Shown in pieces: positions 28,207 through 37,609 of a stretch of DNA of 64,000 bases; position 1 is the first letter of the stretch; each line of letters opens with the position of its first letter. A program made the translations under genes and the position numbers. Under the pieces are notes generated by a model. It saw only the letters and a program-made list of their open reading frames with translations. It made no database searches and was not told the origin of the DNA. The DNA lies in the NCBI GenBank assembly GCA_963799085.1, contig CAWCWA010000001.1, forward strand, positions 124,001 to 188,000, written 5' to 3'. Source of the stretch: AP-15 sp963799085. GTDB taxonomy: Bacteria; Pseudomonadota; Alphaproteobacteria; ATCC43930; CGMCC-115725.

Positions 28207-29119
28207 ACCTTCTCCACTTCCGGCCGTCCGAGCAGGCCGCTCGGCCGGAAAATCAGCACCAGGATAAGCACGGCGAAGACCGAAACATCCTTGTATTCGA
28301 CCGAGAAATAGCCTGACCAGAAGGCCTCGATCAGCACCGATCAGGAGGCCGCCCAGCATCGCCCCCGGCAGCGACCCGATGCCGCCCAGCACCGCCGCGG
28401 TGAACGCCTTGATCCCGGCGAGAAAGCCGATGAAGAAGTCGACCACCCCGTAATAGAGAGTGACCATCAGCCCGGCGACCGCCGCGAGCGCGGCGCCCAT
28501 CACAAACGTCGCCGAGATCACCCGGTCGACATCGATGCCGAGCAGGGCCGCCATCCGCATGTCCTGCTCGCAGGCGCGCTGCGCCCGGCCCAGCGGTGTC
28601 GTCGCGATGATCGTGGTGAAGGCCCGCCATCAAGGCCAGCGTCAGCACGATGATCAAGAGCTGGAGGTAGCTCAAGCGCACCGCGAAGCCGCCCGCATCG
28701 AGGATCGTGAACCCGCCCTGCAGCAGAGGCGGCATCGGCTTGACCCTGCGCGCCCTGCAGAATCTGCACATAGTTCTGCAGAAAGATCGACATGCCGATC
28801 GCCGAGATCAGCGGCGCGAGGCGGGACGATCCGCGCAATGGCCGGTAGGCGACCCGCTCGACCGTCCAGCCATAGAGCGCGGTGAACAACATCGTCGTCG
28901 CCAGCACGATCGCGAGCGCCAGCGGCACGTAGCTGACACCGGCAAGCCCCAGCACAGAAAAGCGATTACGGCGATGAAGGCGCCGATCATGTAGATCTCG
29001 CCATGGGCGAAATTGATCATGCCGATGATGCCGTAGACCATCGTGTAGCCGATCGCGATCAACCCGTAGATCGACCCGAGGGTCAAACCGTTGATCAACT
29101 GCTGCAGAAAATATGCCAT
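28203..29119 (-). CDS. livH: Branched-chain amino acid ABC transporter permease LivH (frameshifted)
   Basis: About 305 residues after reconstruction, starting MAYFLQQLINGLTLGSIYGL at 29119. It continues GYTMVYGIIGMINFAHGEIY, and in other frames YVPLALAIVLATTMLFTALYG, RMAALLGIDVDRVISATFVMG and LAGIKAFTAAVLGGIGSLPG, ending IFRPSGLLGRPEVEKV. These are the conserved LivH elements. Indels lie near 28,950, 28,748, 28,622 and 28,338. It is the first gene of the livHMGFK run; no promoter was resolved upstream. Confidence 0.8.
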
Positions 29120-29143
29120 GCCCGGAGCCTGGAAAATTACCTG

Positions 29144-29424
29144 TCAGCCGCGATCCTCGGCAAGCCGCAGATTGCCTGGAATGGCCGCCGGCCTGCGATG
29201 GCGAAGCGATTGTTTCCCGAGAGTAGGACCGCCTGCACAAGATGTCAGAATCGGCGTCAGTGCTGCTTCGAGTTCCGGGTTCGACAGTTCGACGAGGACA
29301 TTGCCGGCGTGCACGCTTTGCCCGGGGGTGAACGCGAAGCGCGACAGCCGACCGCTGATCTCCGGGGCATCGACAAGGATCGGCGGCCTTCTTATGATCC
29401 ATAAGCGGCAGCAGGAAGGCGCCG
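29144..29424 (-). pseudogene. Possible fragment of an HlyD-type membrane fusion protein
   Basis: An open minus-strand frame lacking a good start codon reads RRPPILVDAPEISGRLSR and FAFTPGQSVHAGNVLVEL and SNPELEAAL. This matches the lipoyl-like hairpin domain of HlyD/EmrA-type periplasmic adaptor proteins. The frame ends at a TGA at 29144-29146. No other part of such a gene (coiled coil, beta-barrel) is visible nearby, so it looks like a remnant 25 bp upstream of livH. The identification rests on one motif. Confidence 0.45.
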
Positions 29425-29496
29425 TTGGGTCGCTACCGGCGCCGGCCCAATTCCGGTGCGACCGCGCGGCGAGGGGCGAGGCGAAGGAGAGGCAAG

Positions 29497-30640
29497 ATGA
29501 AGAACGGCTTCCGCGTTTACGATTCCGACACCCATGTAAATCCGGCCGCCGAGGTCCTGGAGCGGTACGTCGATCCGGATTTTCGGCCGCGCCTTGCCGA
29601 ACTGGCCGAATATCGTCACCCGGTCGGCCGCGCGGTCGAAGGCGACAGCGACCTGCATAATTACCGCGTCGGCGTCAAATACTACCGTCGCGTTCTGGGC
29701 GAGAAGGAGCCGCGCGACGACCTTCACCGGCCGCGAGACGCGCTGGATGGGCAGCAAGATGCCGCGGCCCGGCATCCAGGACGACCAGGCCGAAAACCGC
29801 GTCAAGGACATGGACGACGAGGGCACCGACGTTCATTTCCTTATCCCGACCTCGTGGCTGAGCCTTGTCGGATTGCCCGATCCGAGCCTCGAAACCGGCA
29901 TCATCCGGGCCTACCACCGCCACATGGCCGATTTCTGCGGACAATATCCGAGCCGGCTGAAGAGCCCGATCGTCGCCTCGACCCGCGACGTGGGCGCCGC
30001 GGTCGCCGAGATCCGCAAATGGGGAACCTCGAAATGGGCGGTGGCGGTAATGCCGCTATTGGCCAAGGATCTGCCGGCCGACCATCCCGACCTCTACCCG
30101 ATCTGGCAGGCGGCCGAAGAGCATGACCTGCCGATCGCCAACCACAGCTTCACCTGGACCCCGCCCTACTATCCGGGCTACCTCGACCTCTGGGAGAACA
30201 TCTTCCTCGGCGGCGCGCACCCGTGGGGTGCCATGCGCTTTGTCGCTTCGTTCATCGGGGGCGGGCTTTATGACCGGTTCCCGAAACTGCGCATGGGCGT
30301 GCTCGAATGCGGCTTCGGCTGGCTGCCGTTCTGGGCAAGGCGGCTCGACGAGCAGGCGGTCTATGTCGGCGGCGTGGCCCCGCTGAAGCAGCGGCCCAGC
30401 GATTACATGGCGAACGGCCGCTTCTTCTGCAGCATCGAGCACCATGAGGGCGAAGACATGTTCAACCATGTCACGCAGTTCCTCGGCGACGACGTGCTGA
30501 TGTACGCCTCCGACTATCCGCATTCGGAGTGCCAATTCCCCGAATCGATCGACAACATCCTTGCCTGGCAGACGCTGAAGCCGGACACCAGGAAGAAGCT
30601 CCTGTGGGACAACGCCGCCCGGTTCTTCAAGGAAACCTAG
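29497..30640 (+). CDS. Amidohydrolase family 2 protein (one frameshift)
   Basis: About 381 residues with a TIM-barrel metal-dependent hydrolase fold of the ACMSD/decarboxylase type. It begins MKNGFRVYDSDTHVNPAAEV, where D-x-H is the expected metal motif. The main body reads DMDDEGTDVHFLIPTSWLSL, IANHSFTW (metal His) and LMYASDYPHSECQFPESIDN, with the catalytic Asp. A single indel near 29,715 shifts the first 75 residues into another frame. GGAGAGGCAAG before 29497 supports the start. Such enzymes decarboxylate or hydrolyse ring-cleavage products, which fits the adjacent Rieske genes. Confidence 0.8.
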
Positions 30641-30658
30641 GGCGGCGGGCGCGGCAGG

Positions 30659-30865
30659 TCAGGAGAACTGCTGCACCTCGACGATGTCCTGGGCGAATAT
30701 CATGTCCTCGCTGCCGATCCGGCCTGGGTCGGTAGGCGAGGTCAGATAACGGGCAAAGATCCACACGCCGTCGAGCGGGTTCGATACGATCTCGGCCGTG
30801 GAGCCGTCGGCGAGGAGGATCTGGGCGCCGGGCGTCAATAGCCGGACATTGACGATGTCGCTCAT
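30659..30865 (-). CDS. Small 68-residue protein coupled to the Rieske oxygenase alpha subunit
   Basis: Begins MSDIVNVRLLTPGAQILLAD and ends AQDIVEVQQFS; a compact, strand-rich small protein with no Cys and no membrane segment. Its ATG overlaps the oxygenase alpha-subunit stop as ATGA, so it is translationally coupled. I do not recognise a named family. The placement suggests an assembly or stabilising partner of the oxygenase. Confidence 0.7.
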   Translation of the reverse strand: MSDIVNVRLLTPGAQILLADGSTAEIVSNPLDGVWIFARYLTSPTDPGRIGSEDMIFAQDIVEVQQFS

Positions 30866-32253
30866 TCGGCGGCCCTCGCCTCTTCGGCCTCCCGCCGCCA
30901 GGACGCCAACTCCCGCCAACTCGGCGCTTCCATGAACTGGGCCCAGCGGCGATAGAGGTTTCTGAGCGTGTGTTCGCTCGATTTGGCCTCGGTGATGTCG
31001 ATCACCATGCCAGGGATGCGCATTCCGTCGAATTCGTACTGATCGGTCTCGCCGCCGAGCCCTTGCTCGTAGCTGTAGGGATAGCGCCGCGCGATCGTGC
31101 CGCGGCTGGCGGCATGGGCGTAGTTCCAGTTCTCCATGTCGTCCTGCTCGGTCAGCCCGGCCGGACCCGAATAGCGGATGTAGTAATCGCGCAGGAAATC
31201 CTTGACCTCCGCGAGGCGCCTGCTTGTCGACCAGATACCAGCGCCACACCTCGGTCTGGTGCGGCCCGCGCGGATGCCAGACCGCGATCGTGCGCGGCTG
31301 GCGCGGATGCAGGGCGGTGTTCGGGAAGATCTCGCCGGGGCTGCCGATCAGCCTGCCCCATTCGCCGCGACCGCCGGCGCTGTTCCTCGCAATGGCGGAA
31401 ATAATCGCTGACCACCGGGGAATGCTCGTAGGCCGGCGGCGTGGGCTGCTCCTTCGGCAACACGTAGACGCCGGTCTGATGCCCGCGCTCGTAGAAGGCG
31501 ACGTGCAGCCGGCGCGCCAGTTGCCGCTCCTGCATGTCGCGGCGGCCGCTGCCCGACGGGCCGATGCCGACCAGATCAACCGAGCGGTGGCTGATGTTGT
31601 GATAGCTGTCGCCGCAGAAATTCTCCGCCGGGAATTTCCAGTTGCACGGGATGAGCCATTTCTGCACCCCGCCCAGGACTTCGGTGCCGCCCTCTTCGCC
31701 CGTCCCAGCCGTCGAGCGTCAGGTCGAGATAACGCGGACGAAGTCCCCGAGATATTCGAGAAAAGGCGGCGCGTCGGCATCCCAGGTTGGCCCAGACCGT
31801 GCCTTTGTAGTAGCAGAGCTGGGCGACCTCGACGAGCCCCCATTGCGATTTGTCGAGCTTGCCGTGGTAGGCCTCACGGAAATAGGGTACGCCGACCAGC
31901 TTGCCGTCGGTGCCATAGCTCCAGCCGTGGTAGGGGCAGGTGAAGACGGGCGTGTTGCCCTCGTCGTAGCGGCACACCTTCATGCCGCGGTGGCGGCACG
32001 AATTGAGGAAGACGTGGATCTCGCCGGCGCGGTCGCGGCAGAGAATCACCGACTCCTCGCCCATGCACGGACACGAAGAAGTCGCCAGGGTTGGGAATCT
32101 GGCTTTCATGCCCGACGAACAGCCAGGCGCGGGCAAAAAGCCGCTCCTGCTCCTGCTGGTAGATTTCTTCGTTGACAAAGATCTCGCGGCTGATCTGGCC
32201 CGCCGTCAGATTGACGAGGCCCGGACGGTAGCCTTCGGCCGCATGGTGGTCAT
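30862..32253 (-). CDS. Rieske non-heme iron aromatic-ring hydroxylating oxygenase, alpha subunit (frameshifted)
   Basis: About 460 residues after reconstruction. The Rieske domain is plain: NSCRHRGMKVCRYDEG and FTCPYHGWSYGTDGKLVG give the C-x-H ... C-x2-H [2Fe-2S] ligands. The catalytic domain shows PAENFCGDSYHNISHRSVD, the D-x2-H-x4-H mononuclear iron site. The C-terminal part (NLYRRWAQFMEAPSWREL) is intact. About five or six single-base shifts break it between 31,225 and 32,253, but all segments are present in order. The start at 32253 is approximate. The protein inserts O2 into an aromatic ring with the beta subunit encoded next to it and a separate electron chain. No dedicated reductase is adjacent. 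Confidence 0.8.
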
Positions 32254-32315
32254 TTTCGCCCACCTCCCCGAATTGCCGCAGTCCCGGTCGACGCACGGGA
32301 CTCGAGCGTCCGACG

Positions 32316-32858
32316 CTAAAAGAAAAACGTCAGGTTCTTGGTCAACAGGACGTTCTGGTCCAGCATGATCTTGCGCTGGGCGATCTGCCAGTCGTCGTCG
32401 ACCCGGCGCAGCACGGTCCTCGCGCTTGCCGACCAGGATGTCGGTCTCGGTCTCGACCCGGTTGCGGTAGATCAGAAACCGGCATTTGACCAGCGACCTC
32501 GGCCGGCTTCGGCACCGAGGGGCTGATCTCGAGGAGCTGGACGTTGGAGACGATGTGGGAGATGCGCGAGACCGGCTCCTCGGCCCAATGGATGCCGGTC
32601 TGGATCTGCGTACCCGCCGGACAGCGTGTCTTTGCCCTCGTCGAACCAGTTGATGTCTTGATCCTCGCGGGTGAATTCGCGCTCCTGTTCGCCGACTTTG
32701 ACGTTGCGCCGCATCGGCATCCAGTAGCGCATGTCGTCGGCCAGCAGCGCCAGCCAATCCTCGTAGCGCCGCTCGTCGAGCAGATCTGCCTCGTGATAGA
32801 GGAACTCCTCGATCTCCTGCTTCAGCAGCAGGCGGCTGATCTCGGCGGTCTGCTCCAT
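32316..32858 (-). CDS. Aromatic-ring hydroxylating dioxygenase beta subunit (frameshifted)
   Basis: About 180 residues. It begins MEQTAEISRLLLKQEIEEFL and YHEADLLDERRYEDWLALLA with DDMRYWMPMRRN, the cystatin-like beta-subunit consensus. It ends QIAQRKIMLDQNVLLTKNLT and FFF at a TAG at 32316-32318, also consensus. The middle is broken by about three indels near 32,612, 32,498 and 32,415. It is structural, supporting the alpha3beta3 assembly. It lies 62 bp upstream of the alpha subunit on the same strand. Confidence 0.8.
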
Positions 32859-32960
32859 GTTGCAGACCTTATCGTCGCCCCCGCGCATGCGGGTGTCCAG
32901 GGCAGCCGCACGCCATTCGCCCTGGGTTCCCGCTTGCGCCGGAAATGACGGGGTAAGGCA

Positions 32961-33459
32961 CTACGCCGCGGCGCGCTGGGCTGCGAGCTCCACGTCCCAC
33001 GGGCCGGGGAAGCGGCCGTTGCCGGTCTTCTCGCGGGTGAAGACGTGGTAGTCGACCGGCCATTCGGCGCGCGGCATCTCGTAAAATACTTCGACGCCGT
33101 TGCCGTCCGGGTCGCGCAGATAGATGCCGAGAGAGATGCCATGATCGGCGATGCGCTCGATCGGCTGCCCCATCTCTTTCAGGTGGCCGTAGAAGTCCTT
33201 CAGATCGTCGAGCGATTTCGAGCCGCCACGCCATGTGGTTGAGGCCGACCTGCCCCTTCTGCTGCAACGGCGCGTCCGGCCCCAATTGCATCAGCGCCAC
33301 CTCGTGCGACTGCTCCTTGTCGGCCGACATGAAGGCGGCCCAGCCCGGCCGGTATTCATAGGTGTGCAGGCCGAGCAGGTCCTCGTACCATTGCTTCGAG
33401 CGCTCGGCGTCACGCACGTAGAGATTGACGTGCTGGAGATACATCGGTTTTACGGTCAT
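32961..33459 (-). CDS. VOC-family extradiol dioxygenase-like protein (one frameshift)
   Basis: About 166 residues. It starts MTVKPMYLQHVNLYVRDAER and reads SKQWYEDLLGLHTYEYR, GLNHMAWR, then in a second frame KSLDDLKDFYGHLKEMG, GIYLRDPDGNGVEVFYEMP. The His of LQHVNLYV, His of LNHMAW and Glu of GVEVFYE form the expected 2-His-1-Glu iron site. The shift lies near 33,225. It sits between the oxygenase subunits and an HpaB-type hydroxylase, so it may cleave the catechol-type product of these enzymes. Confidence 0.75.
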
Positions 33460-33471
33460 TTCTGTGCTCCT

Positions 33472-34932
33472 TTACAAATTGTCGTCGTCGCGGGCCAGGA
33501 ATTGCTGGACGCGCTCGATGACTTCGCCTTTCGGATAGATCGACGCCATCGCCCGCGCCCTGGTCAAGGGGTCGCTGGCGAAAAAGCGCTCATACAGGAC
33601 CTGCCTGCCGGCAAAGGCGCTGCCGGCGAGGTCCCAAGCCAGGCGGAAGAGGCGCACGCGTTCCCTCGCGCTGGCATTGTCGGTCGCCAGATATTGTTCG
33701 ATATCGGCGCCGAGCGGACCGCGGAAATCGGCTTCGGTGGGTGCGATCAGAAAGCTGCTCGACCCCAACAATTGGATGATCTCGATCATCCGCGGGTACG
33801 CGTTCATGAAGAGGTTGCGCGGGCTTTCGACCATCAGCGGGTCGGGGGTCATGACACCCCATTCGTCGAGCTGGGCGTCGGCCTCGGCGGCGCGCATGCA
33901 GGCTCGCGTCAGCTGCGTATAGAGCATCAACTCGCCGATGCGCTCCTCGACATGCGGCAATTGGCTGTTGCCGAGGGTCTGGCTCATCAGCAATGCCACG
34001 CCCAGCACAAGTTCGCATTTGGCAAGGTTCTTGGTGGCCCCCTGATGCGCCGAGTGCGCCGAGGAATGGGTGACGTTGGCGGTGCGGTTGAGAAGATCGA
34101 CATCGCCGAGCAGGAACACCCGCTCCCACGGCACCAGCACGTCGTCGAAAAAGACGACGCAATCCATCTCCTCGAAGCGCGAGGAGAGCGGATGGTCGAA
34201 ATGCGAGCGGCCGAGATCGAAGCTCTCGCGGCAGAGGAAGCGGAGCCCTGGCGTGCCGCACGGGATCGCAAAGCTCAACGCGAACGGGCTCTGCGCCTCG
34301 GTATGCCGGCCCATGCGTGGCGAATAGACGCCGATCTCGTCAGCGAGGGGGCCCAATGTCGCCAGAATGCGCGCACCGCGGACGACGATGCCGGCGTCGG
34401 TCTCGCGCACCACCTGCAACGCCGTCCCCTCTTCGAGGTTGAACACGCCCGATACCGTGCGGCTCTTCTGCAGGTTGATCAGCGAATGGGTCAGGGTCAG
34501 ATCGTTCTCGCGGATGTATTCGTAATAATTCACCATGTTGCGGGCAAATTCCGGCCGCCCCTGCGCGAAATATTCGGAGGCCCCCGCCCAAGCGGCATAG
34601 GTCACGTTCATGAAATCGGGCGAGCGGCCCATCATGCCGCAGGTCGAGCGCGCCCAGTTCAGCATCATGACCCGCCGCTTTTCGAGATCCTCGCGGGTGC
34701 GCGGGATGATGAAGGAGAGCCCGACCCGCTCGCCGCTCGACGGCGACACATAGGTCATCTCGTCGCGCAAATTCGGATCGTGCTGCATGTCGTAGAGCGA
34801 CGCGATCGCCCGCGCGCCGTTCTTCAGCCTCGGATCGCTGGTAACGTCCCTGATCCGCTCGCCGTCGAGCCAGACTTCCCGCTCCTGCTCCCGCAGCCCG
34901 TTCAGATATTGCTTGCCGGTACGCGCCGCCAT
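33472..34932 (-). CDS. 4-hydroxyphenylacetate 3-hydroxylase (HpaB)-family FADH2-dependent monooxygenase
   Basis: A 486-residue intact protein with start at 34932 preceded by GGGAGAGG. It has the HpaB fold of acyl-CoA-dehydrogenase type: MAARTGKQYLNGLREQEREV, FIIPRTREDLEKRRVMMLNW, RSPDFMNVTYAAWAG, LTLTHSLINLQKSRTVSG, FDDVLVPWERVF. The family ortho-hydroxylates phenols using reduced FAD supplied by a separate reductase (HpaC), which is not visible here. The true substrate may differ from 4-hydroxyphenylacetate. It lies 12 bp upstream of the extradiol-like gene and begins the minus-strand catabolic transcript. Confidence 0.85.
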   Translation of the reverse strand: MAARTGKQYLNGLREQEREVWLDGERIRDVTSDPRLKNGARAIASLYDMQHDPNLRDEMTYVSPSSGERVGLSFIIPRTREDLEKRRVMMLNWARSTCGMMGRSPDFMNVTYAAWAGASEYFAQGRPEFARNMVNYYEYIRENDLTLTHSLINLQKSRTVSGVFNLEEGTALQVVRETDAGIVVRGARILATLGPLADEIGVYSPRMGRHTEAQSPFALSFAIPCGTPGLRFLCRESFDLGRSHFDHPLSSRFEEMDCVVFFDDVLVPWERVFLLGDVDLLNRTANVTHSSAHSAHQGATKNLAKCELVLGVALLMSQTLGNSQLPHVEERIGELMLYTQLTRACMRAAEADAQLDEWGVMTPDPLMVESPRNLFMNAYPRMIEIIQLLGSSSFLIAPTEADFRGPLGADIEQYLATDNASARERVRLFRLAWDLAGSAFAGRQVLYERFFASDPLTRARAMASIYPKGEVIERVQQFLARDDDNL

Positions 34933-35173
34933 CCCGCCTCTCCCCGTCGGCGATGCCGCTAGCGACACTACGCCAACGAGCTGGGAAAAACCAGCGAACT
35001 GGGGGTCACCGGCAGGGGCTGCGATCATCGCCGCCGCTCCTTGCGCTCAACGAACGAGATCAATTCGCTGCTGCGCGGCGCACGGCCTCGGGCTGAAGCC
35101 GCGGCGGTCGACAGCCTCGCCCGGCTGTTGCAGGATGCCGGCGCAAATTCACCCCGGGGAAGGAAACCGAAAA

Positions 35174-35731
35174 ATGCCCGAGACGCCGACCTTCGGCCGC
35201 TACGCCGAGATCCCCTACGACCAGATGACGCCGGAGCAGCAGGAGGGGTACCGGACCCTGATCGAGACCCGCGGCCGGTTGCCGGGCCCGAACAAGATCT
35301 ATGTGCACAACCCCAAGCTGGCGAAAGTAATGGGGCCGTTGGGCGCCTATTTCCGGACCGGCTATTCGCTCTCGGAGCGCGAGCGTGAGATCGCGGTCGT
35401 CATCATCAACAGCAAATGCCATTCGGCCTACCCGACCAATGCGCATGAGCGGGCTGGCAAAGCGGCCGGATTGTCCGCGGACAAGGTCGAAGCGCTGCTG
35501 TCCGGCCTGCCGACCTCGTTCGACGACAAGCGCGAGCAGGTGATCTACGAGATGGCGACCTGCCTTGCCAATTCGCGCTGGGTTTCCAAGGGCCTCTTCG
35601 ACCGTGCGGTCGAGGCTCTTGGTCATGAGGGCATCACCGACGTGATCTGCCTGATGGGCTTTTACACCAGTGTCTCGATGACTCTCGCCTTCTACGACGT
35701 CCCCGCCGGCGCCGAGGGCATGGCCCGCTAA
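35174..35731 (+). CDS. Carboxymuconolactone decarboxylase family protein
   Basis: 185 residues from the ATG at 35174 with AAGGA upstream. The AhpD-like helical core reads GRLPGPNKIYVHNPKLAKVM, GAYFRTGYSLSEREREIAVV and NSKCHSAYPTNAHERAGKAAG. The latter covers the family's C/H active-site region, with a single Cys and the His of AHERAG. Members act in protocatechuate ring-cleavage pathways or as small peroxidase-like proteins. It is divergent from the HpaB-like gene and ends at a strong terminator. Confidence 0.8.
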   Translation: MPETPTFGRYAEIPYDQMTPEQQEGYRTLIETRGRLPGPNKIYVHNPKLAKVMGPLGAYFRTGYSLSEREREIAVVIINSKCHSAYPTNAHERAGKAAGLSADKVEALLSGLPTSFDDKREQVIYEMATCLANSRWVSKGLFDRAVEALGHEGITDVICLMGFYTSVSMTLAFYDVPAGAEGMAR

Positions 35732-35737
35732 TCAGAA

Positions 35738-35772
35738 AGGGAGCGGCCCCGCCGCTCCCTCTCCTTGTTGTT
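35738..35772 (+). terminator. Rho-independent-type terminator
   Basis: A perfect 10-bp stem, AGGGAGCGGC at 35738-35747 with GCCGCTCCCT at 35751-35760, encloses a CCC loop and is followed by a T-rich stretch (CTCCTTGTTGTT). It begins 6 bp after the carboxymuconolactone-decarboxylase-like stop codon. Confidence 0.75.
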
Positions 35773-35792
35773 ATCGATGCAGCCTTGCGACT

Positions 35793-35842
35793 GCAAAGCG
35801 CTTTGCTGTTTTTGCTGTTATTTGCAACAAATTTACAGCAAA
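35793..35842. promoter_or_regulatory. Cluster of dyads, probable operator region
   Basis: GCAAAGCGCTTTGC at 35793-35806 is a perfect 14-bp palindrome. TTTGCTGT occurs twice in tandem (35802-35809, 35811-35818) and its inverse ACAGCAAA follows at 35835-35842. The surrounding 320 bp (35773-36092) is AT-rich with no credible gene and lies upstream of the second amidohydrolase, so this may be its regulator-binding region. Confidence 0.45.
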
Positions 35843-36092
35843 CCACCTCGACGAGTGGCGCCACGATCAATGTTGATGAGGAGAAGAATGCCACAAGATT
35901 ATGGCAATTCTGCGGAAGCGGCAGCACATAGAGGGTTGAGCGAATTACGAAATCCATCTTCGGTGAAGACTTGCCGGTGTGATGGGTTCGCAACGCTCTT
36001 GCCATCCTACGGCGGTGTTGGGTGCAGGCGCTGGCGGCGGTGGGCGGATATCGCGTAGCATCGAGCGGCGGAATTTCTGAGGAGGGAACGCC

Positions 36093-36910
36093 ATGCTGAT
36101 CGTCGACGCGCAGGTTCACATCTGGTCGGAGGGGCCGCCGACCAATCCGTCGCACCGCCAGGTCAATTCGTACACGGCCGAGGAATGCATCCGCGACATG
36201 GACGCGGCCGGGGTCAACGCCTGCCTGTTGCATCCGCCGGGCTGGGATCCGAATTCGGCAAGATCTCCGAGGAGGCGGCGACGAAGTATCCGAACCGCTT
36301 TGGCATTCTCGGCAATTTTCCGATCGACAAGCCGGAAAGCCGGTCGCTGATCGACACCTGGAAGAGCCGGCCCGGCATGCTCGGGCTGCGCTATGCCTTC
36401 ACCCAGCCGCACCAGGCGAATTGGATGACCGACGGCACGATGGACTGGCTGTGGCCGGCGGCCGAGAAGGCCGGGATACCGATCGCGCTGATGGCCTCGA
36501 ACTACCTGCCGCAGGTCGGCGGGGTCGCCGAGCGGCATCCGGGGTTGAAGCTGATCATCGACCATTACGCGCGGGTGCGGGACGGCAAGGACGACGCGGC
36601 GCACGGCAACCAGCCGGCGCTGCTGGCGCTCGCCAAATACCCGAACGTCGCGGTCAAATGCACCGGCGCGCCCGGCAATTCGAGCGCGCCCTATCCCTAC
36701 CGCAACATCCACAAATACACGCAGCAGATCGTCGAGGCCTTCGGGCCGGAGCGCAGCTTCTGGGGCACCGACATCACCCGCATGCCGTGCTCGTGGAAAC
36801 AATGCGTGACGATGTTCACCGAGGAGATGCCGTGGCTCAAGGGCCGCGACCTCGAACTCGTCATGGGCCGCGCGGTCTGCAACTGGCTCGGCTGGGATCT
36901 GAAGGGCTGA
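36093..36910 (+). CDS. Amidohydrolase family 2 protein (one frameshift)
   Basis: About 272 residues. The start MLIVDAQVHIWSEGPPTNPS at 36093 has GAGGAGGG upstream. The VH of DAQVHIW is in place of the usual H-x-H. After a one-base shift near 36,255 the second frame continues EFGKISEEAATKYPNRFGIL, GLRYAFTQPHQANWM, LKLIIDHYARVRDG (metal His) and SFWGTDITRMPCSWKQCV (Asp). It is a TIM-barrel hydrolase/decarboxylase like the gene at 29.5 kb, though distinct in sequence. Likely role: processing a carboxylated catabolic intermediate. Confidence 0.78.
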
Positions 36911-37059
36911 GCCGGTCTCACCGCCCCACCGAGAACGCCATCGCGCCGACTAAGGCCGGGCGTCATCAGGGAGCCCTCGCGGTGTCGGATTCGTTGCAGG
37001 ACCCGAACATCGCAGGGGCGCTCCCGACTCCACCAGCCTCGCAGAAGCGAGGAGAACTG

Positions 37060-37542
37060 GTGCTAGCTCGTCGCGACGGCCTGCGGCGTCAATGTCCTGG
37101 TCGAGGCGCCGCGGGGTTGAGCCAACGACTGCCGCGAACACGAGTGGTGGTGGCTGCGGCGTTGCTCGCCGTTTCCTGCGCCCCGACGCCGGCAGAAAGG
37201 CCGCCGTCGGGACCGCTCGGGATCAGGCAGCCGTTGCGGCCGGGATACTGGCAAGGCACGGTCGGCGAAACCTTGGTCGATTTCCGCATCGATCAGGTCT
37301 CACCGAAACAGGTGTTTATTCGCATCTCCGGCAATATGTTACGGCCTTATCCCAGGGAAATGGAAAAGCTCGGCTATCAATCCTACTTCTATGATCGGCC
37401 GACAACTTGTCAGATCACGGCCGACGGTTATTCCTTCGAGTGCCGCAGATATAAGGATATGCATATAGACAACAACTTCTTATGCGGCAGCTATACACTC
37501 TCCAATCAAACCTATCACCCCTGTCTGGCGCCGAAGGGGTAA
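37060..37542 (+). CDS. Putative lipoprotein of unknown function
   Basis: A 160-residue protein starting at the GTG at 37060 with GAGGAG upstream. A hydrophobic stretch VVVAAALLAVSC ends in a lipobox-like LAVSC near residue 37, and the mature part begins CAPTPAERPPSG. If so, the signal has an unusually long, Arg-rich N-region; a TTG at codon 21 would give a more normal one. The mature domain (YWQGTVGETLVDFRIDQVSP, CQITADGYSFECRRYKDMHI) has four further Cys and no family I know. Composition is AT-richer than its neighbours. Confidence 0.5.
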   Translation: MLARRDGLRRQCPGRGAAGLSQRLPRTRVVVAAALLAVSCAPTPAERPPSGPLGIRQPLRPGYWQGTVGETLVDFRIDQVSPKQVFIRISGNMLRPYPREMEKLGYQSYFYDRPTTCQITADGYSFECRRYKDMHIDNNFLCGSYTLSNQTYHPCLAPKG

Positions 37543-37609
37543 GACTTTTCGAACTTGCTTGCGACCGATCGCGATACCCGATCAGGGCGGCCGCTGACGG
37601 CGGTCAAGA

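Noticed and set aside
36421..37059. Long open frame reading through from the second amidohydrolase into the lipoprotein (373 residues)
   Set aside because: The first part is a shadow of the amidohydrolase; only the region after 37060 has a start, ribosome-binding site and distinct composition.
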